This document shows positions 9,003 through 17,521 of a stretch of 64,000 nt of DNA, in pieces. Each line of letters begins with the position of its first letter. The first letter of the stretch is position 1. The position numbers and the translations under genes are program-made. The stretch spans positions 266,601 through 330,600 of the forward strand of contig BGKB01000014.1 in assembly GCA_003116975.1 (NCBI GenBank), written 5' to 3'. The DNA is from Aurantiochytrium sp. KH105. Its lineage: Eukaryota > Sar > Bigyra > Thraustochytrida > Thraustochytriidae. The notes under the pieces were generated by a model, which was given only the letters and a program-made list of their open reading frames with translations, was not told where the DNA came from and ran no database searches.

Positions 9003-10526
9003 CTTCACCTTCTCCTTTTCCTTCTCTTTCGCCTTCCTTTTTTTTTTTTCCCCAGCGCGCGCCGGCAACAGGATAACACCCGAACTTCGCAGCGCCGCAA
9101 CTCTTCACGTGACTGCTCCGCTGGCCCCGCGCCTCGCCGCGCTGCTGCGAGTCTCTAACGCCTTTTTCACCCTGTGCGGATCCGCGGCTCGGGCCCGTCG
9201 ATGCCGACGCTGGTGATGGTTTGTCTCGCTCGCCCGCGCAAGCAGGCGCGCAACGGCGCAGCGCTCCGCGCAGTCAGTCCCGTCGCCCGCCCGTCGCGCT
9301 CGCGCTCGCGCTCGCGTTCACGCTCGCGGCCGCGCTCGGCCTGCGCGTCTCCGCGTACGTCCGTGCGGCGCGCTCGCGTTTCGCGTTCCAAGTAGCTTTC
9401 GGGTTTTGAAGAGGGCTCGATTTTGAATTTTTTTCTCTCATTCACTCATCGCGGCGCCGCCGCAGATTTCAAAATTTGTTCCACTTGCGCCGCCGCGGCA
9501 CAGTGCGGCCCGCCGCCCGCGCCACTGTAGCAACCCCAAAGCGCACTTGCGCGGCCGCCCGCGCAAGTGCAGCTTCGCGCGCCGGGCCTCGCGGCCGTTC
9601 CCTTCCCCTCGGCTGCGGCTACTACGGCGCGGCAGAACGGAGACGCCGCGCTCGAGCTGAGCTGAGAGAACCGCGCTCCTTCAGGTCCGAGGCGTGAGGC
9701 AGCTGCAGCTGCAGCCGGAGAACGTCAACGTCAACGTCAACGGCAACGGCAGCGGCGGCGGCTGCTGCCACGCCTGCGGCTGCGGCCACGGGACAAGGGG
9801 CCGGCAGCGGCGGAGTGGGGCAGAACGCGCGCGCGCGTTGCGGAGGCGACGAGGTTAGGGACCTTTAAGGACGCAAAAAGCCGTTCTCTCGGAGGTGGAG
9901 CGACTCGCACGCCGCGGCGAGGGTCCGCTTCGGTCTCTTGAAGGGACGTGACGGCGGAGAGTGAGTGAGTGCGTGCATGGCAGCTGCAGCCCGCCTGCCC
10001 TTCGTGAAGAGGACGTAGTAGTTTGAGCAGTCAGTATGGGTTCCACTGGCTGGTTACGTGTAGAATATCTAGACCCAAATCTGTGTCTGTCATCAGTGGC
10101 GGCAGGTTGGCGTCTGCGTGTTTTGTTGCGATGCGACTGCCTGTCATTACCATTGGTGGATGGTTTTTTTTCCCTTTTCGATCGTCTTCGATCATGAATG
10201 TCGAAGAGCCTTTTTTTCTTTTTCCTCGACTCTGACTGTAATAAGTAAAGACTAGGCCTACGACCGTTCATACATTCTTGATCAATAAGCGAGAGGCACC
10301 CGGAGCAAGCGCCAACGAGAATGACCATCTATCTCTGTCTTCATCCTTGCGTTTCCGGCAGAGGTTTGTTTTCTCATTTTTGGATGATCTTCTTCTTCCT
10401 CCACCGCCTGCTGCGAACTTCGACCTGCAACAAAACTTGGGCAAAACCGAGGGGCAAAACGCAAAAACAGATAGGGGAAAGACAGAGAGACAGGGAGAGG
10501 CGCCGCGCTTGGGGCGGGTGCGCTCG
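9003..10526. other. GC-rich gene-free island between divergent genes
   Basis: About 1.5 kb between the RAD54-like gene (-) and the thioredoxin-like membrane protein (+), so it should hold both promoters. It contains a pyrimidine-rich (TTCC/CTTTT) stretch at 9008-9052 and a (CGCTCG)n-like tract at about 9293-9340. Further on are a degenerate (GTCAAC)n/(GGC)n run at 9720-9775 and several GCAGCTGCAG elements (9690-9715, 9978-9990). Reading frames here are arginine-rich by-products of GC content. No RNA gene was recognised. Confidence 0.5.
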
Positions 10527-11696
10527 ATGCCGCCGTATGGGGCCCAAGCATGGAATGACAACGCCCGTTACCACCGCCGCCGCCGCCGCCGCCGCGATGG
10601 CACAGTGAGGCAAAACGAGCCAACGGCCTCGTCCAGGGATGACGATGTCAGCGATGCCGCGCGACGACCAAGCGCTCGACGGCTACCAAGTGCGCAACGA
10701 CAACGATCAAGTACGCGAAGCAAAGGCTCGCTTGTGTTGTGGGCGACACTCGGCCTGCTCGTGGCATTGGTATCAATAACCAGGGCAGTGACACCCTTGA
10801 GTCGTGGCGGCAAAGAAGACCTCGAAATAGCTACGGAGGCTGACCTGGCCGCGACGCGCCTTCGACGTGATGTAGGCCAACAAGACCTTGAGGATTTTTT
10901 CGCACTGCAGCCACGCGACAATGTGAAAAGGGCAGCATATGTTCTATTTTGCATGAGCGACGTGAGCCACCTTGAGAGGGATTTGCGCGCGGTGCAAGCA
11001 AGTTGCGACCTCGACGCGCAGAACCGCGGGCAAAATCCATATCTTTTTACGGGCGTGGCCGACGCGCGTCGAAGTTATGCGCTTGCGCAAGCGCATGGCG
11101 TGGTGAGTTTCCCGTCGATAGTCTTGTTCACTCGTGGTCCGGGCAAGAGCTTGGTTCTGGAAAGTGAGCTCGTGCAAGGCTCTGTCGACGGTCTCTCGGC
11201 ACCTTACCTCATTGAGCTTGTGAACAGAAAAGTAGGGTCTGTGGCGCAGATCTGGAAAGTGGAAACGATCGTCACCGCGCTCCAGATCAACACGTATGAT
11301 ATTTTCGTGGAAAATCCCACGTCCGCAACAGTAGCGGTTCTCTGTTGCGGGGGTAGCGTGTCAGAGTCTGCCGTAACAGATGGTCTTGCACGTCTTGCTG
11401 CTCGACGCAACCTGGAGACGCTTCGACTTGCCGTTGCGAGCGACCCGTTATTATGTGAGCGATTTCAGATCACCCCTGGCGTGGCTGCGGCCATTTATTA
11501 TGGTTTTGGTAGCGCCAAAAGACCGGTACTCGTGGCTTCAACGGAACATGCAGCGAGTGCCGATGCGCTTGTTCACGATTTGGAGGTGTTTCTGGACGAT
11601 GTGAATAGCGCTTCGAAGGCCAACCCGGGCATTGATGATGCCAACACTGCTCACTTGGACGTTGGTAAGATTGACGACGCCTGTGACGTCGAGTAA
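10527..11696 (+). CDS. Type II membrane protein with redox-inactive thioredoxin-like domain
   Basis: 389 residues from ATG 10527; the frame extends upstream but has no earlier ATG in reach. The first 65 residues are basic with an eight-Arg run (coded by a CCG-type repeat), then one membrane segment at about 67-90 (LVLWATLGLLVALVSI). The part after it, presumably lumenal, contains a thioredoxin-like unit. AAYVLFCMSD occupies the active-site position, and HGVVSFPSIVLFTRG has the cis-proline Pro of the fold. There is no CxxC, so disulfide exchange is unlikely. A second similar unit may follow (TVAVLCCGGSVSES). An ER PDI-related scaffold or chaperone is plausible, but the family was not identified. 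No KDEL-type ending (ends DACDVE). Confidence 0.6.
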   Translation: MPPYGAQAWNDNARYHRRRRRRRDGTVRQNEPTASSRDDDVSDAARRPSARRLPSAQRQRSSTRSKGSLVLWATLGLLVALVSITRAVTPLSRGGKEDLEIATEADLAATRLRRDVGQQDLEDFFALQPRDNVKRAAYVLFCMSDVSHLERDLRAVQASCDLDAQNRGQNPYLFTGVADARRSYALAQAHGVVSFPSIVLFTRGPGKSLVLESELVQGSVDGLSAPYLIELVNRKVGSVAQIWKVETIVTALQINTYDIFVENPTSATVAVLCCGGSVSESAVTDGLARLAARRNLETLRLAVASDPLLCERFQITPGVAAAIYYGFGSAKRPVLVASTEHAASADALVHDLEVFLDDVNSASKANPGIDDANTAHLDVGKIDDACDVE

Positions 11697-12041
11697 GCAA
11701 AACATGTTTTCATAATCCTTTCCACCTCTCTCATCAGCCATCCTCCTCTCCTACCTTTAGGCTTCTCCTTGGCATGGCGCGCGATGGATGGCGCGTGCCC
11801 AAAACTCCAGCCTTCACCTTCTACTATACCACTACATTTCCGTGAGCCTGGACCCTCGAAATCATTCAGTCGCCAAACCTCGACCTTCCTCGACTGACGC
11901 TGCGGTACATGCGGCCACCATGCCGATTCTCTCACGTCGGCGCCGCAGGCTCGCTCACACAGGGCTCCACATCCTCCCTCCGCGCACGCGCTTCGGCTTC
12001 ACACCCCGCGAAGCCAGACCACGCAGGGCCTAGTTTACGTA

Positions 12042-12071
12042 TACCATGGTACCCTCCACGGTACCATGGTA
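12042..12071. repeat. Perfect 12-bp inverted repeat (hairpin/cruciform)
   Basis: TACCATGGTACC, six-base spacer CTCCAC, then GGTACCATGGTA. Each arm also contains its own six-base palindromes (CCATGG, GGTACC). It lies in the intergenic region and no function is assigned. Confidence 0.8.
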
Positions 12072-12400
12072 CCGCCGAAGTACACTAGTATAGATAGATA
12101 GATAGATACTAGATAGGCAGCCAGGGAGCACCAGACCGGGATCGATCGCTCAATCGATCGACCAGCGAGGCGCGGCCAGAGCCGACCTGCGGCGGCGCGA
12201 GGAGGGCGAGGCCCGCGCGGCGGACGCGCAGGCGGGCAGGCAGCTCGGCGCGCAGGCGGGCAGGCAGGCGGCGGGATCTCGGCGCGGCGACAGGCGCGGG
12301 GGGCGAGGCGCATCGAATCGAGGCTGGGTTTGAACTCGGATCACGGGCCGAGGCTTTGGCTTTGCAGTATCTCAAACTATCTATCTATCTCTATCTATTC

Positions 12401-12420
12401 GATCGATCGATCGATCGATC
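12401..12420. repeat. (GATC)5 microsatellite
   Basis: Five uninterrupted GATC units directly after a (CTAT)n run. Similar tracts occur at 36623-36642 and 43582-43597. Confidence 0.9.
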
Positions 12421-12685
12421 AGCAGTCTCGTCCGACAAGCCGAGCGCGCGGGCGCGCGGAGCCGCCGCGGGGGGACGCGCAGCGCCCGCGCGGCCTCTGG
12501 CCTCTGCGCCGCTCTGTGTCTTCTCTGGCGAGCGTCGATCGGTAGAGGCGGAAGCCAAAGCCGCGCGCGGGCTGTTGTGCGACTCAGGCGAGGCGTCCCG
12601 TCACGCACGCGCGCAACGGCGACCCCGCTAGCGGGCGGGCGGAGAAGGGGGCGCTCTTGCGGCGGACGCGCACTCGGGGGTCGAG

Positions 12686-15600
12686 ATGGGCGGGCGCAAC
12701 TCTAGATACGCAGGGTCCTTTCGCCAGCGACCAAGTCGGCACGCCTGGAGTAAGATTCAGGATGTCAATTATCAGGAAGACGAGGCCGACAGCGGCGACG
12801 AGTACTCAAAATGGGACCTCGACCGGCGCATCGTAGACGAACAGGCCGACTGGCCTCGCATGTGTCCCATCATGCATCTCAATATCCAAAAGGACTTTCC
12901 TCTCGACAAACAGCGAAGCCTCGTGCGAGCCATGTACCGCTTCTGGCAAATGAGCTTTGTCTCACTGCTCGTCAACTTTGTCGCCACCATGGCAACGCTA
13001 CTCACATCGAACGTGACCAATCCAGGGACCATGACCCAGAGCTTTGTCATCGCGATCGTCTACTTGTTTGGAGAATTCTTCCTCGTTTTCCGGCCGGCAT
13101 ATTGGGCCATTCGTCTCGAGTCTAACGTGCTCTTCATCTGGTCGTACATTATGATTGTGGCGCTCTTTGCGCTCTTTGGTTTCATGCTCTCGCAAGCCCT
13201 AGGCCTGGTGAGCGTTCTCGCGGAGCCGCTTTCACCGGGAAGCTCGCTGCCCGTCAAGATCAACCCCATCTTTCCCGTCACACTCTTCAGCATCTTTGCG
13301 GCCTTGTCCCTGGTGAACATCATCTGGCTCTTTTACTTTTTTAGCCAGCTCTTCAAGTTCCACACCATGAGCGACAAAAAGAAACTCGAACTGTACAAGA
13401 AGCAGCGGCGCAAGCCCTGGCTGTCCAGTTGGTTCGGCGGGCGCAACGACGATGGTCTTTACGATGACGATGCGGACGCCGACGGCAAACCCAAGAATGC
13501 GTGGACTTGCATCATGCAGTACGAGCAGGTCGATCGCGAGTTCATTAGTGACAGCGAAGACGAAGACGACGATGGCAAAAGCAAAAAGGACACCAAGCGC
13601 AAGAGGCGTAAAAAGCCTCGAAAGGGCAAAAATGCTACGGAACGGCAAATGCTCACGATTCCAGGTCAGATTGCCCTTTACACGACGGAGCGCAAGCTCA
13701 AGTTCCGGTCCGAAGAAGCGATCTTTAACAACCTCTTTCGCGTCACGCTCATGCTCGTTAATATTAGTGCACTGAAGAAGGAGGGGGACACCAATCTCAC
13801 CATTGTGGAAGTGCTGTCCGAAGAGAGTCTCGAGGAGGACCTCAACGAGTACCGCACGACGCGCGCGCGGTGCTCCCCAGACGAAAAAACCTTTCGCGAG
13901 ATCCGTCTGGACTTTGACACAAAGAGCAGCCGCGACGAATGCCTGAAAAAGCTCACCTCGGCCTGGCGCGCCGTCAAGAAAAAGGAGCAGTACTATCTTG
14001 CGAAGGATGAGGAGAGTCTCCGCCAAATGCGTCTCAACATGAATCGTCGCGCCACCGAACGCGCCTCGCAGCACCTCCTCACGCACAAGGACTGGAAGCT
14101 CATGGTCAGCCTCGTCTACCGTGGCGTGTACAAGGCTGGCATGACCATTCTCAGCAAAGGAACCCATCTGCAGCACCTCTTTCATCTCACGGAGGGCAAG
14201 GTGACAATTTACCTCGAAACTTCGCCGGATGCTCAGTCCGGGGGCCGCTCAGGCGCGTCGTCGGCGTTCACCGACGACGATGACGACAACTTTGATCTCC
14301 AGGCTGCGCTCTTCCCTGCCGCAGACCAAGACCATCTCATGGACATTATTCGCCCCGACGAGGCGCTGAATAAGCAGAGCATGGAGAACAGTCTTGGCCC
14401 AGGCGCTGACTCAGCGCAAGCTCATCCCATTTACTACACGGTCAAATTTGAGAAGCGCAAGCTCGGATTCTCGTACCTGAAGAAGAAACGTGCCTACAAC
14501 TTGCGCGACTTTGAAGACTTGTCACAAAAGCACTACCAGACCTTGCAGACGCGAAGGTCCTCGTCTGCTCGTCGGAGTTTCCAAAACAACTATGCAGCAA
14601 TTGTGCACAGCGTCAAGGAAGGTGGCGATGCTGCTCGAAAGGGCGTGCGGGTCGGCGATGAGCTCGTCAAGGTCGGCTTCTTTGATATCGAGGAGGCAGA
14701 ACTTACGCAGCAAGGAATCACTTCGTACATTCGTGAGGACACGTATCCTCTCAATATGACATTCCGGCGACCGCCACAAATCAGCTTTAAGACGGACGAC
14801 GCCGGCTTTGTCGCCCCGGATCCAAGTCTCGTACCGGCTGAGGTCCGCGAGACGATGCGCGCGCAAGACCAGATGGATGAAGATTATGGCGCTTTGCCAA
14901 CATTTATGCTGGCGCCGATCCAGCCAGGATCTGTCTCGGGCGCCTCGCGTACATCTGCTCAGACTGCCAAGCTTGGCGCCAGCGCGTCACAAAGGCAGCC
15001 GCGTCCTGTTGGGTCTCTTGCCACAGACGACAATCGTTCCTTGCGTCGCCCTAGCTTTGCGACCAATCCCTTTGGAGGTGGATACGAGACCAGCGACGAG
15101 GAGGAGGAAGATAGTGAAGATGACTTTGCGAACGACGAAGGCGACCTCATCAGTTTCGATGAGGATCCTTACATCCGACCCAAACAGCCGAATCTAGCTC
15201 ACGAGTTGCCGCAGGATACAGACTACATGGCAAGCGGCAGAGGCGGAGGCGGGGGCGGAGGATCAGCGAAAAGACCCGGCGAGGTTGGGCCGTCCGCTGG
15301 GTCGGGAGGAATGTTCGAAATGTCGCGTCTCGATCTCGCCGAAGAGTTCGCCGCTCATCAAGACGACTTTCGTGCTGGCGAGGTGACCGAGTTCCAAGCT
15401 TCGGTACCGCTTCTTGAAAGCGAACCGCGGCGTCTCTCCGATCTCAACGTGTTCACCGAAGAGCAGCTTCGACGCGCCGGGCGGTACCCGCCTCCGCGCG
15501 AGGAGGAGGACGATGGACTTGTTGGCGTCAACCCATCGGGCAGCGGTCTGTTGGCGCGCGGGCGGGCGTTCCTCTTCGGCCACCCCGTGACGTATGACAA

Positions 15601-17302
15601 GCTAGAGGAGGATGAGCTCCGTAGACAGTTTGCCAAGAGTGCCGACTACAATTCGCAGGCGGATACAATTTCCATTGTGGTTGAGCGCAACGAAGACGCT
15701 CCCAGCGACGTGGATTCGGGCGAGTACTATATCGAGGGCGAAGATGACGACGACGACGACGATATCTTCGCATCAACCAAGACTTTTGAACCGGTGGGCG
15801 AGTACTCCAAGGGCGATACATTTGGTATTATTCCTTGGATTCTGAACCACCCGGTGTCTGTCGTGCAGCTCACGGCCAAGACTGACGTCGTCTTGCACAT
15901 GATCGACGTAAACTCGCTGTCGAAACTCTTTCGGCGCAACCCCACGCTTGCGCTCGCCTTCTTCAAGTACGTTGCGGCGGCCATTGGCGAGCGGGCCGAT
16001 CGCGATGAGGAGGTTCTCTGCGACCAAATCTCAGACAACCTCAAGCGTCGCGACTCGGAGGTGGCAAATAATACCCGCCTCACGCGGCTGCTCGACAACA
16101 AGCCCATCAAGTCCACACTCGAGACTGCTTTCGACAAGCGCGCCGAAAAGTCTGCGCAGGCGCGTCGCTGGTTCCAGCAAGATTTTGACATGGAGTACGA
16201 CTCTGTCATTTTTGATTTGCAATGTCGCGCACAGATTGTTGGCGACAAGAACGTTTCAAACGATGATTGGCATGGTCGCGAGGCCGAATCCGCAACGTCG
16301 AGCGATCTACCCACAGCGGGAACGATATATCTCACGCACTTTCACGTTTGCTTCCGTGCCAGTCAACGAGCCTTGGATCTGGGCAGTTTGAAACGCCGAC
16401 CGACGCTTTACGGCAAGGTGCACATTGACGATATCTACGAGATTCGCCGCGACGGAGACAACGGAGAAGGTCTGGCGATCATCACAGACGACGTCCGCCT
16501 CGACGTTCTCTTTGACAGCGCCAATAATGCACAGGTTTTGGAAGATTGGATCCATAGTCTCATTGCGAGTGGATCTGTCGTCGAAAAGGCGCCGCACTCG
16601 TACACGCTGCCGGGTGACCTCTACGGTTTCTCTTCTGGAAACCCCGACGCGGACCAGCTCCCAGTAGGCGTCCAGGAGGACCCTCTCAATGTCCTCTACA
16701 CGCAGCAGCGCGGACTGCGGACCGAGTTCCTCATCCTCACACAGACCTTGCAGCAGGTGCTCACGAAGCAGGACCGCTTCAAGATGTTTCATGATGGAAG
16801 CTCGGTGATTCTGCGTCGCGGCCAAAGCGTTCTTACTGCGGCTTCCGCGGCATCACATTCCCGGACTTCTGAAGCCGACGACTACTTTTCTCGCCGGCCT
16901 CAGACATCGCAAAGGGCCAAGCGCGAAGACGGGCCCAACGGTCTCTACCTCGTGGGCAAAGGCGAGCTCGTTTTGCAGCGTGAGGTTAATGGTCGGCGCA
17001 TTCAGTTTGCTTCCTACAAGGTAGGCACTGTGTTTGGTGTCGAGCGTTTCCTCACAGACGCGCCCTCGCCGTTCACGGTCAAGGTTGTTTCCAAGACGGC
17101 ATTGCTCAAATTCGCACCACGTGATCGGTGCATGGCGCTGCTTCGTGCTGACCTTGCCCTGGCTTCGCGATTCTACCAGTACTGCTCGTTGTTGCAAATG
17201 CAGCGTCTCCGGGGACCCATCATTAGCAAGCCTGTGGAAATCAAGGACGACGGACCTGTCGTCAAAACAGGAGGTGGTTCTCGCGGCTGTGCTATTCTCT
17301 AA
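12686..17302 (+). CDS. SCAMP-like membrane protein fused to CNB, PDZ and GRAM domains
   Basis: 1,538 residues from ATG 12686. It begins MGGRNS, matching the N-myristoylation rule (Gly2, Ser6), and ends CAIL, a CaaX box whose terminal Leu favours geranylgeranylation. Residues about 55-230 resemble the SCAMP core: a WPRMCPIMH..I lead-in and four membrane segments near 89-110, 119-137, 147-175 and 193-224. The following cytosolic part holds a first half of a cyclic-nucleotide-binding beta-roll (about 464-512), a PDZ domain (about 580-695, GVRVGDELVKVG), long acidic disorder, and what looks like the second half of the same roll (about 1040-1100). A GRAM/PH-like domain follows (about 1170-1297), then a second CNB domain (about 1359-1505, KGELVLQR...GTVFGVERFL). 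SCAMPs act in vesicle traffic; the fusion suggests a membrane-anchored scaffold responsive to nucleotide or lipid. No phosphate-binding-cassette Arg was clearly seen, so cyclic nucleotide binding is uncertain. Confidence 0.8.
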   Translation: MGGRNSRYAGSFRQRPSRHAWSKIQDVNYQEDEADSGDEYSKWDLDRRIVDEQADWPRMCPIMHLNIQKDFPLDKQRSLVRAMYRFWQMSFVSLLVNFVATMATLLTSNVTNPGTMTQSFVIAIVYLFGEFFLVFRPAYWAIRLESNVLFIWSYIMIVALFALFGFMLSQALGLVSVLAEPLSPGSSLPVKINPIFPVTLFSIFAALSLVNIIWLFYFFSQLFKFHTMSDKKKLELYKKQRRKPWLSSWFGGRNDDGLYDDDADADGKPKNAWTCIMQYEQVDREFISDSEDEDDDGKSKKDTKRKRRKKPRKGKNATERQMLTIPGQIALYTTERKLKFRSEEAIFNNLFRVTLMLVNISALKKEGDTNLTIVEVLSEESLEEDLNEYRTTRARCSPDEKTFREIRLDFDTKSSRDECLKKLTSAWRAVKKKEQYYLAKDEESLRQMRLNMNRRATERASQHLLTHKDWKLMVSLVYRGVYKAGMTILSKGTHLQHLFHLTEGKVTIYLETSPDAQSGGRSGASSAFTDDDDDNFDLQAALFPAADQDHLMDIIRPDEALNKQSMENSLGPGADSAQAHPIYYTVKFEKRKLGFSYLKKKRAYNLRDFEDLSQKHYQTLQTRRSSSARRSFQNNYAAIVHSVKEGGDAARKGVRVGDELVKVGFFDIEEAELTQQGITSYIREDTYPLNMTFRRPPQISFKTDDAGFVAPDPSLVPAEVRETMRAQDQMDEDYGALPTFMLAPIQPGSVSGASRTSAQTAKLGASASQRQPRPVGSLATDDNRSLRRPSFATNPFGGGYETSDEEEEDSEDDFANDEGDLISFDEDPYIRPKQPNLAHELPQDTDYMASGRGGGGGGGSAKRPGEVGPSAGSGGMFEMSRLDLAEEFAAHQDDFRAGEVTEFQASVPLLESEPRRLSDLNVFTEEQLRRAGRYPPPREEEDDGLVGVNPSGSGLLARGRAFLFGHPVTYDKLEEDELRRQFAKSADYNSQADTISIVVERNEDAPSDVDSGEYYIEGEDDDDDDDIFASTKTFEPVGEYSKGDTFGIIPWILNHPVSVVQLTAKTDVVLHMIDVNSLSKLFRRNPTLALAFFKYVAAAIGERADRDEEVLCDQISDNLKRRDSEVANNTRLTRLLDNKPIKSTLETAFDKRAEKSAQARRWFQQDFDMEYDSVIFDLQCRAQIVGDKNVSNDDWHGREAESATSSDLPTAGTIYLTHFHVCFRASQRALDLGSLKRRPTLYGKVHIDDIYEIRRDGDNGEGLAIITDDVRLDVLFDSANNAQVLEDWIHSLIASGSVVEKAPHSYTLPGDLYGFSSGNPDADQLPVGVQEDPLNVLYTQQRGLRTEFLILTQTLQQVLTKQDRFKMFHDGSSVILRRGQSVLTAASAASHSRTSEADDYFSRRPQTSQRAKREDGPNGLYLVGKGELVLQREVNGRRIQFASYKVGTVFGVERFLTDAPSPFTVKVVSKTALLKFAPRDRCMALLRADLALASRFYQYCSLLQMQRLRGPIISKPVEIKDDGPVVKTGGGSRGCAIL

Positions 17303-17521
17303 CAGTAATGCTCTCCTCATTCCTTTTTTCTTGGATGTTTATCTCTTGTTATTGTTCACCTTGGCTGAAGAGAATTCTATACTATCAAGTCGCTTTTCTT
17401 TGCTTTTGTTTCTTATGGCTGTAAAAGCTGGAAAATGTACGGAAAATGTTGGACTAAATTTTACGTTGCAAGAGAAGAAAAATATGATAATGATGAGGGA
17501 GCGTCACTGACATTGGTTCGT

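Larger units (their letters stand above)
11697..12685. other. Intergenic region with hairpin and microsatellites
   Basis: About 1 kb upstream of the SCAMP-fusion gene. It contains a perfect hairpin (12042-12071), (GATA)n at about 12091-12106, (CTAT)n at 12376-12398 and (GATC)5 at 12401-12420. A GC-rich stretch with CAGGCGGG-type repeats lies at 12225-12272. No coding capacity was recognised. Confidence 0.55.

Noticed and set aside
9220-9400. Arg/Ser-rich (SRSRSRSR) frame resembling an SR splicing protein
   Set aside because: It is produced by a short CGCTCG repeat; there is no RNA-binding domain and the frame is short.
12300-12360. Minus-strand GAGTTCAAACCC resembling a tRNA T-loop (B box)
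   Set aside because: The bases around it cannot form a five-pair T stem and no acceptor or anticodon stem could be drawn.
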